Source: Skeletonema tropicum
Lineage: Eukaryota; Bacillariophyta; Thalassiosirophyceae; Thalassiosirales; Thalassiosiraceae
Reading direction: 5' to 3'
Assembly (NCBI GenBank): GCA_037178625.1
Contig: CM074137.1
Location: 1,426,001 to 1,490,000, forward strand
Length of the DNA stretch: 64,000 nucleotides
The notes beneath the pieces were generated by a model, which was not told the origin of the DNA, searched no databases, and saw nothing but the letters and a program-made list of their open reading frames with translations. Below, piece after piece: positions 1-9,379 of the stretch. The position numbers and the translations under genes are program-made. How positions within the stretch are numbered: position 1 is the stretch's first letter; each line of letters begins with the position of its first letter.

Positions 1-3000
1 AGACTCGTTGATGGCGAAGCTGATGGTGATCTGGACGGAGCAGCTGATGGAAAATCTGTTGGAGACGAGCTTGGGCTGCTTGTTGGGAGCGTGGATGGTG
101 ATGCAGATGGTCCAGATGATGGAGATTGGCTGGGTGCAACTGTCGGAGAAGCACTTGGGGCAGATGATGGTGATGTACTCGGCACATCTGTAGGAAAAAC
201 TGATGGAGATGCGCTTGGTCTTCTTGTCGGCTCAGTTGATGGAGGTGCAGATGGTGTTGACGACGGAGATTGGCTCGGTGCACCTGATGGCGACGTTGTG
301 GGCACATCCGACGGAGATGGACTGGGTTCAGCTGACGGAGAACTTGAAGGAGATGTGCTGGGTTGACTTGTCGGATGAGTGGATGGAGATGAAGACGGTG
401 CTGATGACGGAGAGTTACTGGGGTCAGCTGATGGTGGAGAGCTCGGAGCAACTGATGGCTTTGATGATGGAGACGAACTTGGCATGCTTGTTGGCTTCGC
501 AGATGGTGATACAGATGGTTCTGACGATGGAGAGTGGCTAGGTTCATCTGTTGGAGTTGCGCTTGGAGATGCTGACGGTAGCGCAGATGGGAATGAGCTC
601 GGTGTAGTTGTTGGCAGATTGGACGGCGATGCTGAAGGTAATGCTGTTGGACTGTGTGATGGTGATGAGCTTGGTATGCTCGTTGGCTGATTGGATGGTA
701 ACGCAGAAGGACTTGATGATGGCTCATATGATGCCGTAACCGTAGGACTCAATGACGGCACAGAAGACTTTAGTACACACTCGCGTTTGCCCGCATTATC
801 ATCATCATTGACTTTCCAACAACATCTTGCAATCTGGCAAATACCAGCTTTTTTTGAATTTTTGAAGCATTCAGAAATGAACACACCACATTGCGCTTTG
901 TAGTCAACTGTTGGGGAATCAGACGGAGCCGCTGAGGGAGACGAGCTGGGTTCGTTTGTTGGATAGTCTGATGGTAATGAGGTAGGCACAGACGAAGGTG
1001 ATGAGGTGGGCGCAGCTGAAGGCAATACGCTTGGTTTGCTTGTTGGATTGCTGGATGGCTCGGAAGACAACATTGCCTGCATTGAACACTCTCGTATGCC
1101 CTGTTCATCTTCTTGAAACCAACAACAGCTTGCAAAAAAGCAAACGGTAACTTTCTCTGGATGGTCGAAGCAGTCACTCAAAAATGCATCGCAAGCTGCA
1201 GAGTGATCAATAGATGGAGCAGCTGACGGTGATACTGATGGCAACGAGCTTGGTTTGCTTGTTGGACTGCTTGATGGCAAAAGAGAAGGTTTTGATGTCG
1301 GTAACGAGCTTGGAGAAGCTGATGGGGAATTACTGGGAGACGCTGATGGAGATACTGAAGGTGATACGGTTGGTTCACTCGACGGGCTGGCAGAAGGTAA
1401 CGTAGATGGCAATGTTGTCGGAGACAAGCTTGGTCTGCTGGTGGGATTGCTCGATGGCGATGCAGAAGGTACAGCCGATGGCGACGAACTAGGCTCACCT
1501 GACGGGGATACCGATGGAGATGAACTTGGTTCGTTTGTAGGCTGTGCGGACGGCAATGCAGATGGCGTCGCCGATGGAGATTGACTTGGCACATCTGAGG
1601 GAGAAGAGCTCGGAGCAGATGACGGAGATTCTGATGGTGATGAGCTTGGATTACTTGTCGGCTGTGCAGACGGTGAGGCAGATGGTTTTGATGACGGAGA
1701 GTGACTCGGCGCAGCTGATGGAGAAGAGCTCGGGATATATGAAGGAGATGCGGATGGCGATGAGGTTGGCTCACTTGTTGGATGATCCGACGGCGATTGA
1801 GATGGTGCTGATGTTGGAGATGAACTGGGTGCACTTGAAGGTGTCGAGCTTGGTACAACAGACGGTGATGTCGAAGGAGTTGAGCTTGGTGTGCTTGTTG
1901 GTTCAGAGGTCGGTGATTCAGAAGGTGATGATGACGGAGATGAACTGGGTTCTGCAGATGGTGTCGAGCTCGGAGCAGATGACGGAGATGCTGAAGGGAC
2001 AGAGCTTGGTGCGCTCGTTGGCAGTGCGGACGGTGATACTGATGGTGTTGTTGATGGAGATGGACTAGGAGCAGATGTTGGGGATGAGCTGGGCAAATCT
2101 GACGGTGATGTTGAAGGAGACGAGCTCGGTTTGCTTGATGGATCGGTTGTTGGTAGTGTAGACGGCTCGGATGATGGAGACGCACTTGGACCAGCCGATG
2201 GAGAGGAACTTGGAGCAGCGGATGGAGATTCTGAAGGCGATGAGCTTGGTTCATTTGTGGGCTGCGTAGATGGTGATGCAGACGGCTTTGCTGAAGGAGA
2301 GTGACTTGGTATATCTGAAGGTGAACGACTTGGAAAATCTGACGGAGATGCAGATGGCGATGAGCTTGGTTCAGATGTTGGTTGTCCAGATGGCGATGCT
2401 GAAGGTTTTGCTGAAGGAGATGAGCTTGGAGTAGAGGTGGGGCTTGAGCTTGGTGAAGCTGACGGAGATGCCGAAGGATTTGAGCTTGGATTGCTTGACG
2501 GATGAGCTGATGGCGATTCAGACGGTGCTGATGACGGAGATGGACTGGGTTCTACTGACGGCGAAGAGCTCGGGGCAGATGATGGAGATGCTGATGGCAA
2601 GGAACTTGGTTCACTTGTCGGCTGTGATGACGGCGTTGTAGAGGGCACTGATGATGGAGAAGCGCTTGGAGTAGATGTGGGAGAGGAGCTGGGAAAATCT
2701 GACGGTGATACTGATGGCAATGAGCTTGGTTTGCTTGTTGGAGCGCTTGACGGCAAAAGAGAAGGTTTTGATGTCGGTAACGAGCTTGGAGAAGCTGATG
2801 GGGAATTACTGGGAGACGCTGATGGAGATACTGAAGGTGATACGGTTGGTTCACTCGACGGGCTAGCAGAAGGTAACGTAGATGGCAATGATGTTGGAGA
2901 CAAGCTTGGTCTGCTGGTGGGATTGCTCGATGGCGATGCAGAAGGTACAGCCGATGGCGACGAACTAGGCTCACCTGACGGGGATACCGATGGAGATGAA

Positions 3001-6000
3001 CTTGGTTCGTTTGTAGGCTGTGCGGACGGCAATGCAGATGGTGTTGAAGAGGGGAATGAAGTTGGCACATCTGAGGGAGAAGAGCTCGGAGCAGATGACG
3101 GAGATTCTGATGGTGATGAGCTTGGATTACTTGTCGGCTGTGCAGACGGTGAGGCAGATGGTTTTGATGACGGAGAGTGACTCGGCGCAGCTGATGGAGA
3201 AGAGCTCGGGATATATGAAGGAGATGCGGATGGCGATGAGGTTGGCTCACTTGTTGGATGATCCGACGGCGATTGAGATGGTGCTGATGTTGGAGATGAA
3301 CTGGGTGCACTTGAAGGTGTCGAGCTTGGTACAACAGACGGTGATGTCGAAGGAGTTGAGCTTGGTGTGCTTGTTGGTTCAGAGGTCGGTGATTCAGAAG
3401 GTGATGATGACGGAGATGAACTGGGTTCTGCAGATGGTGTCGAGCTCGGAGCAGATGACGGAGATGCTGAAGGGACAGAGCTTGGTGCGCTCGTTGGCAG
3501 TGCGGACGGTGATACTGATGGTGTTGTTGATGGAGATGGACTAGGAGCAGATGTTGGGGATGAGCTGGGCAAATCTGACGGTGATGTTGAAGGAGACGAG
3601 CTCGGTTTATTTGTTGGACTACTTGATGGTGATACAGATGCAGAAGGTTCTGATGATGGAGATGAACTGGGGTTTGTAGACGGAGATGCCGAAGGTGATG
3701 AGCTTGGTTCAGCTGACGGTTGTGAGGACGGTAATGCTGATGGAATTGTTGATGGTGAAACACTTGGAGCAGATGTTGGAGATGAACTGGGTTCCGCTGA
3801 TGGTGATGTTGAAGGTGACTGACTAGGGTTGCTCGTCGGATTGATGGACGGTGATGCAGAAGGACTTGAGCTTGGCTTGCTTGACGGTTGAGCTGATGGT
3901 GACTCAGACGGAGATGATGACGGAGATGAACTAGGTTTTGCAGAAGGTGATGAGCTTGGGATATCCGTTGGCGAACCCGAAGGAGATGAACTTGGTTCAC
4001 TTGTCGGCTGTGCGGACGGCATTGAAGAGGGCACTGATGTTGGAGAAGCACTCGGAGCACTTGTAGGAGTTGAGCTTGGCTCAGCTGACGGTGATGCTGA
4101 AGGTGTTGAGCTTGGCTCGCTTGACGGATGAGCTGATGGCGACTCAGATGGTGATGCTGATGGAGATGAACTGGGTTCTGATGATGGTGATGAGCTTGGT
4201 TTGCTCGTTGGATTGCTGGATGGTGATGCAGAAGGACTTGAGCTTGGCTTGCTTGACGGTTGAGCTGATGGTGACTCAGACGGAGATGATGACGGAGATG
4301 AACTAGGTTCTGCAGAAGGTGATGAGCTTGGGATATCCGTTGGCGAACCCGAAGGAGATGAACTTGGTTCACTTGTGGGCTGTGCGGACGGCATTGAAGA
4401 GGGCACTGATGTTGGAGAAGCACTCGGAGCACTTGTAGGAGATGAACTGGGCACGTCTGAAGGTGATGCTGAAGGTGTTGAGCTTGGCTCGCTTGTAGGA
4501 TCGCTGGATGGTGATTCAGATGGTGATGCTGATGGAGATGAACTGGGTTCTGATGATGGTGATGAGCTTGGTTTGCTCGTCGGATTGCTGGATGGTGATG
4601 CAGAAGGATATGAGCTTGGCTTGCTTGACGGTTGAGCTGATGGTGACTCAGACGGAGATGATGACGGAGATGAACTAGGTTCTGCAGAAGGTGATGAGCT
4701 TGGGATATCCGTTGGCGAACCCGAAGGAGATGAACTTGGTTCACTTGTGGGCTGTGCGGACGGCATTGAAGAGGGCACTGATGTTGGAGAAGCACTCGGA
4801 GCACTTGTAGGAGATGAACTGGGCACGTCTGAAGGTGATGCTGAAGGTGTTGAGCTTGGCTCGCTTGTAGGATCGCTGGATGGTGATTCAGATGGTGATG
4901 CTGATGGAGATGAACTGGGTTCGGATGATGGTGATGAGCTTGGTTTGCTCGTCGGATTGCTGGATGGTGATGCAGAAGGATATGAGCTTGGCTTGCTTGA
5001 CGGTTGAGCTGATGGTGACTCAGACGGAGATGATGACGGAGATGAACTAGGTTCTGCAGAAGGTGATGAGCTTGGGATATCCGTTGGCGAACCCGAAGGA
5101 GATGAACTTGGTTCACTTGTGGGCTGTGCGGACGGCATTGAAGAGGGCACTGATGTTGGAGAAGCACTCGGAGCACTTGTAGGAGATGAACTGGGCACGT
5201 CTGAAGGTGATGCTGAAGGTGTTGAGCTTGGCTCGCTTGTAGGATCGCTGGATGGTGATTCAGATGGTGATGCTGATGGAGATGAACTGGGTTCGGATGA
5301 TGGTGATGAGCTTGGTTTGCTCGTCGGATTGCTGGATGGATATGCAGAAGGATATGAGCTTGGCTTGCTTGACGGTTGAGCTGATGGTGACTCAGACGGA
5401 GATGATGACGGAGATGAACTAGGTTCTGCAGAAGGTGATGAGCTTGGGATATCCGTTGGCGAACCCGAAGGAGATGAACTTGGTTCACTTGTCGGCTGTG
5501 CGGATGGCATTGAAGAGGGCACTGATGTTGGAGAAGCACTCGGAGCACTTGTAGGAGATGAACTGGGCACGTCTGAAGGTGATGCTGAAGGTGTTGAGCT
5601 TGGCTTGCTTGTAGGATCGCTGGATGGTGATTCAGATGGTGATGCTGATGGAGATGAACTGGGTTCTGATGATGGTGATGAGCTTGGTTTGCTCGTCGGA
5701 TTGCTGGATGGTGATGCAGAAGGATATGAGCTTGGCTTGCTTGACGGTTGAGCTGATGGTGACTCAGACGGAGATGATGACGGAGATGAACTGGGTTTTG
5801 CAGAAGGTGATGAGCTTGGAGTAGAAGACGGTGATGTGGATGGCGATGAGCTTGGTTCACTTGTGGGCTGTGCGGAAGGTGATGTTGATGGTGCTGATGA
5901 TGGAGTTGGGCTTGGCGCAACCGACGGTGATGAACTGGGCATATCTGACGGTGATGTTGAAGGTGTTGAGCTTGGTTTGCTTGACGGCTCAGCGGTTGGT

Positions 6001-7058
6001 AATGCAGATGGCGTTACTGACGGAGAGCTACTGGGTTCTACCGATGGAGAAGGGCTCGGAGCAGTTGATGGCGATGCAGACGGCGATGAGCTTGGCCGAC
6101 TTGTCGGATGAGTTGAGGGCGATGTAGATGGCTTTACCGAAGGAGAGTGACTCGGTGCAGATGACGGAGAAGAGCTCGGGACATTTGATGGAGAAACCGA
6201 CGGCGATGAGCTTGGTTCGCTCGTCGGCTGTGAAGACGGCGATGTGGAGGGAGTTGCTGTTGGATGAGAACTAGGTTGTCCCGATGGTGATTGACTCGGA
6301 GCTTCAGAGGGCTCAGATGATGGAGATGAGCTTGGTTTGCCTGATGGAGAATTTGATGGTGCTGCAGAGGGTTGTGCTGTTGGAAATTCGCTTGGTACGT
6401 CAGATGGTGAATTGCTTGGTTCAACTGAGGGTGAAGAGCTAGGAGTAGCCGTTGGAGATCCCGAAGGCGATGTCGAAGGAGTTGAGCTTGGTTCTGTTGT
6501 TCTCGTTGGAAGAGTTGATGGTGTTGCTGAAGGTGACGATGATGGAAATGAGCTCGGCGTATCTGATGGCTCACCAGTTGGTGCATTTGTTGGAAATACT
6601 GGCAAACATTCTCTTCTCCCCTCATCATCGTCCTGAAACCAACAACATCTTGCAATTTCACAACTTTCTGTGCACTTTTGATTAGAAAAACATTGCGTTG
6701 TGTACATTTGGCAGCTGCATTTCTCCTCACTCTGCTTCCCGTCGACTATGCAATCTGAGAAGCCACAAAATATGTCCTTGCTGGAACTCAATTGGTCCTC
6801 CGGTACGCAACCACGAAGGCCGTCTGCTTTGCAGGAGGAGTCTATTTCAGATACGCATAGTTCTGGATTTCCAAATGCATGCTCCATGCATTTGCATAAT
6901 GATGTATCACAGCCATCGGAACAAAAATCTGGAAATATTATTTCTGTAAACATTATTCCAGTTCCTTGAAGTGCCCGATTGAAGTTTAGCGCCGCATGAG
7001 CACCATGCCCACAGAGGAGGGTTGCGATGGCGGCCGTGTACACCAGTAATTGCTTCAT
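1..7058 (-). CDS. PS1: secreted proline-serine repeat protein, C terminus beyond left edge
   Basis: The frame runs from an ATG at 7058 to the left edge without a stop, giving about 2,352 codons in the window. It begins with a signal peptide (MKQLLVYTAAIATLL..., hydrophobic to about residue 22). A cysteine-rich domain follows at about residues 38-150 and ends in the CCWF...REC motif. The rest is P-[S/T]-x-x tetrapeptide stalk, interrupted near 1075-1205 and 770-905 by two cysteine modules (CX6CF, CCW, RxC). The start is supported by alignment with the ATGs of PS2, PS3 and PS4. The transmembrane and PDZ-like tail seen in PS2-PS4 would lie outside the window, so their presence is unproven. The last 900 bp are nearly identical to part of PS2, and the N terminus is closest to PS3, which suggests gene conversion. 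The plus-strand Asp-Gly reading frames here are shadows. Confidence 0.88.
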   Translation of the reverse strand, partial: MKQLLVYTAAIATLLCGHGAHAALNFNRALQGTGIMFTEIIFPDFCSDGCDTSLCKCMEHAFGNPELCVSEIDSSCKADGLRGCVPEDQLSSSKDIFCGFSDCIVDGKQSEEKCSCQMYTTQCFSNQKCTESCEIARCCWFQDDDEGRRECLPVFPTNAPTGEPSDTPSSFPSSSPSATPSTLPTRTTEPSSTPSTSPSGSPTATPSSSPSVEPSNSPSDVPSEFPTAQPSAAPSNSPSGKPSSSPSSEPSEAPSQSPSGQPSSHPTATPSTSPSSQPTSEPSSSPSVSPSNVPSSSPSSAPSHSPSVKPSTSPSTHPTSRPSSSPSASPSTAPSPSPSVEPSSSPSVTPSALPTAEPSSKPSSTPSTSPSDMPSSSPSVAPSPTPSSAPSTSPSAQPTSEPSSSPSTSPSSTPSSSPSAKPSSSPSSSPSESPSAQPSSKPSSYPSASPSSNPTSKPSSSPSSEPSSSPSASPSESPSSDPTSKPSSTPSASPSDVPSSSPTSAPSASPTSVPSSMPSAQPTSEPSSSPSGSPTDIPSSSPSAEPSSSPSSSPSESPSAQPSSKPSSYPSAYPSSNPTSKPSSSPSSEPSSSPSASPSESPSSDPTSEPSSTPSASPSDVPSSSPTSAPSASPTSVPSSMPSAQPTSEPSSSPSGSPTDIPSSSPSAEPSSSPSSSPSESPSAQPSSKPSSYPSASPSSNPTSKPSSSPSSEPSSSPSASPSESPSSDPTSEPSSTPSASPSDVPSSSPTSAPSASPTSVPSSMPSAQPTSEPSSSPSGSPTDIPSSSPSAEPSSSPSSSPSESPSAQPSSKPSSYPSASPSSNPTSKPSSSPSSEPSSSPSASPSESPSSDPTSEPSSTPSASPSDVPSSSPTSAPSASPTSVPSSMPSAQPTSEPSSSPSGSPTDIPSSSPSAEPSSSPSSSPSESPSAQPSSKPSSSPSASPSSNPTSKPSSSPSSEPSSSPSASPSESPSAHPSSEPSSTPSASPSAEPSSTPTSAPSASPTSVPSSMPSAQPTSEPSSSPSGSPTDIPSSSPSAKPSSSPSSSPSESPSAQPSSKPSSSPSASPSINPTSNPSQSPSTSPSAEPSSSPTSAPSVSPSTIPSALPSSQPSAEPSSSPSASPSTNPSSSPSSEPSASVSPSSSPTNKPSSSPSTSPSDLPSSSPTSAPSPSPSTTPSVSPSALPTSAPSSVPSASPSSAPSSTPSAEPSSSPSSSPSESPTSEPTSTPSSTPSTSPSVVPSSTPSSAPSSSPTSAPSQSPSDHPTSEPTSSPSASPSYIPSSSPSAAPSHSPSSKPSASPSAQPTSNPSSSPSESPSSAPSSSPSDVPTSFPSSTPSALPSAQPTNEPSSSPSVSPSGEPSSSPSAVPSASPSSNPTSRPSLSPTSLPSTLPSASPSSEPTVSPSVSPSASPSNSPSASPSSLPTSKPSLLPSSAPTSKPSSLPSVSPSDFPSSSPTSTPSASPSSVPSTTPSSQPTSEPSSLPSASPSSAPSSSPSVEPSPSPSSAPSESPSAHPSSNPSSNPSASPSASPSSSPTSTPSSSPSAKPSASPSGQPTSEPSSSPSASPSDFPSRSPSDIPSHSPSAKPSASPSTQPTNEPSSSPSESPSAAPSSSPSAGPSASPSSEPSTLPTTDPSSKPSSSPSTSPSDLPSSSPTSAPSPSPSTTPSVSPSALPTSAPSSVPSASPSSAPSSTPSAEPSSSPSSSPSESPTSEPTSTPSSTPSTSPSVVPSSTPSSAPSSSPTSAPSQSPSDHPTSEPTSSPSASPSYIPSSSPSAAPSHSPSSKPSASPSAQPTSNPSSSPSESPSSAPSSSPSDVPSQSPSATPSALPSAQPTNEPSSSPSVSPSGEPSSSPSAVPSASPSSNPTSRPSLSPTTLPSTLPSASPSSEPTVSPSVSPSASPSNSPSASPSSLPTSKPSLLPSSSPTSKPSSLPSVSPSAAPSIDHSAACDAFLSDCFDHPEKVTVCFFASCCWFQEDEQGIRECSMQAMLSSEPSSNPTSKPSVLPSAAPTSSPSSVPTSLPSDYPTNEPSSSPSAAPSDSPTVDYKAQCGVFISECFKNSKKAGICQIARCCWKVNDDDNAGKRECVLKSSVPSLSPTVTASYEPSSSPSALPSNQPTSIPSSSPSHSPTALPSASPSNLPTTTPSSFPSALPSASPSATPTDEPSHSPSSEPSVSPSAKPTSMPSSSPSSKPSVAPSSPPSADPSNSPSSAPSSSPSTHPTSQPSTSPSSSPSAEPSPSPSDVPTTSPSGAPSQSPSSTPSAPPSTEPTRRPSASPSVFPTDVPSTSPSSAPSASPTVAPSQSPSSGPSASPSTLPTSSPSSSPTDFPSAAPSRSPSASPSTS
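1210..3590. repeat. 1,476-bp offset internal segmental duplication in PS1
   Basis: About 900 bp near 1210-2115 recurs almost unchanged near 2686-3590, offset by exactly 1,476 bp (492 codons). Marker matches are the same sequence at 1276/2752 and 1891/3367. The frame is kept, so this is a coding expansion by unequal exchange or replication slippage. Confidence 0.8.
4003..5835. repeat. 372-bp (124-codon) tandem super-repeat in PS1
   Basis: About five near-identical in-frame units recur at exactly 372-bp steps; the same sequence starts at 4003, 4375, 4747, 5119 and 5491. Units differ by only a few substitutions. The same 124-codon unit occurs in PS2 and PS3. The underlying small period is 12 bp (one PSxx tetrapeptide), so 372 bp is 31 tetrapeptides. 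Confidence 0.85.
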
Positions 7059-8139
7059 TTCTTGTCACTGAAGATTATAACGATGTGTGGCCCAGCAGGC
7101 TTCTCGGAGAGCTTATATATTTGCGTTGAAATTTTTGGCTACTTTTAACTAGAAGTTAATACTTACACCTTTACCTAGTGCAGGATTTTGATTTCCTGCA
7201 AGTTGGCGATTTTCTCACCTCTTCCTGTCTTTGCTCTCCGGCCACAGAAAGGGAAATGGCTAATTACCGCTTTGGCAAAAGAGCGAGATGCTATCTTTTG
7301 CGATGCACATGACCTGGGTTGTCTACATAAGCATATCCCGCCCACGCACCCTGCTTGCTGCAAATAAGGCAAAGAAGACGTGACTCGACTTCGTTCAAAA
7401 TAAAATCGCAATTTACTAGCGCGGTGAATCAGCGTGGTACTTACATCGAATTTTCAATTTTCATTTGCACACAAAACACCCTCAATTGCACGTACATGAT
7501 GAACAATACTGATTCGTATAATCCCGAAGCCGCTATACGCGGAGGCTTTAGCAGGACTGAGTACGACACCATTGAGAAATCTCTTGACTTTGGCCAATCG
7601 GTGGCAGCATCGACATCATCATCTTCGCTTCGACCACTCACAACACCAGAGCGTCCTAGTACGCGCAAATAATCAGCAGTAGTGACAAACATCTTCGTAA
7701 GCTTGCCAATACTTGGCGCGTCCTCCTATTAACCTTCTTGTAGCCGAGTCGTCAGAAAATGATGCCTATATTATTTCGATCGATATCACAGAGACCATCG
7801 ACAACACCACAACAAAACGAATTCCACGACCGGGCAATAGGGATGACACCAATTGCTATTGGTTGTTAGAAACTTGACTCGAGAGGACATCATATGAGCA
7901 ATCAAAAATTCATGTTATCATGCAGGATTCAAAGTCAAGTGCCGTTATTATGATAGCTATAGTTTATAAGATACACCTCCTCAAACAGGTTGGTTTGAGG
8001 TGAAGTGTTTTAGATGTTACTTTCATCAGAAGAAAAACAAGACTCATTATGAAAAGAAGAGATCCACCTCTGAGAGTACAAAGGGGTCGAAAGAAACTAG
8101 GAAGAAAACATAAAGCCAGTCGAAGGAATGGAGGGGAAC
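7059..8139. other. intergenic, 5' side of PS1
   Basis: No gene is recognised. The PS1 upstream region contains an A/T-rich TATA-like stretch (7113-7121) and the GCGTTGA motif at 7123-7129 shared by five PS genes. A short plus-strand open frame at 7496-7672 has no recognisable features. Confidence 0.4.
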
Positions 8140-8798
8140 GATTAATTGTGTCTCGTGTGCTTTAAAATTTATTGGGATGTCTCCCAATAGCGCTGGTTTG
8201 TACCAAAGAAACAAAATGGAGAGATTGTCCATTGCGGCCATAAGCAGCAGCAGGCATCAGATATTCGTTTGGGGGCTAAATATATTCTTACCGAAGAGGA
8301 TGATGAACTTGCTGATCAAAAAGTAGATTCGTATGTTGTTGAATCTCATCAAGCCAATCCTGTGGATGAAGCCAAAGCTGATAAAACAACTTGCCCAGAA
8401 CTTACGTTGTTGGGAAAGTTGCGTCTGCAAGAACTGCTGAATCTACAGATAGAGACGAAGGAGTGAAGGCCATGGAGAAGCACTTTCATAGCTGTCAGCT
8501 TCGGTTTCTTAATTTCTTCCACAAAGACAATGTTACGAATGATGATTTGATTCGACCAGTGGGCAATGTGTCCAAGACCAAGAGGTCAAAAGCAGGTGGC
8601 AGTCTATACAATAGATTCAGACCTCCGTTTCAAAGACTATGTGAAATGGCGGAAGAGTCAGGTAAAAGGGGGATTGTTGTTGTCAATGAAGAAATTGAAT
8701 GTTACCAAGTAGCATTGACTGCTCTTTCGGCTCCTAAGTTTCATGCTCAGAAAGATTGTAGGATCAGAAGATTATCAGTCCAAGTAAGAAAAAGCTAA
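8140..8798 (+). pseudogene. possible decayed mobile-element ORF with FAR1/MULE-like zinc finger
   Basis: One frame carries two Cys residues followed by an aromatic W-D segment, a stop at 8188-8190, then RWFVPKKQNG and H-C-G-H near 8191-8241, and stays open to 8466. This Cys..Cys..W..HxH arrangement resembles the WRKY-GCM1/FAR1 zinc finger of Mutator-like elements. A second frame continues from about 8391 to 8798 (ending in VQVRKS), so at least one stop and one frameshift interrupt the reading. Neither segment has a convincing ATG. The family call is by eye and weak; an unrelated dead gene is possible. Confidence 0.33.
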
Positions 8799-9379
8799 AG
8801 AGATGAGCATGATGGATATGGAGTAGAACTTAATTCTATATTTTACTCTAGGTTTACCGAATTGTATTGAAAAATGTACATTATCCTCCTCACCCCAGAA
8901 TTTACTACTGAGAGAAAAGCCCTATAGAGAAACTCTTATTGTAAGCTCCATTTTTGCAAATGAGGATGAACAAACCAAGTGCATTTACAAATGACACCCT
9001 CCAGGAAGGGCGTTTGATGCAGGTAGAGCTGGAATTGGCAGTGCTACGCTGAAGATTCTGAAGGTGCCCACACCTACCCAAAACCCAGCAAAAATGAGTG
9101 GGTATCTACAAATGTTCAGATACTTTCGCCGATACGACTTTCAGCTTCTGATGATGAGCCTCGTTGCCCATCGCATTGTACTTTCCTTCTTCGACGAGAT
9201 CGAGGCTCCGTCGAAAGATTACAGGGTTAACTTGGCACAAACAACAATCAAGCAGAGGTCCTTCAATCAATGGAAAGACTACATATATTTTTATGCAACA
9301 GATAGATATTGATTTGGGAGAGCAGCATAGAGGGATTACTTCCTAAATTGTTGAGAGAATTACATTTAATGTACACGGC
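8799..9379. other. intergenic, nothing recognised
   Basis: Short open frames (for example 9064-9312, plus) show no domain or motif. The right part is the 3' flank of PS2. Confidence 0.4.
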
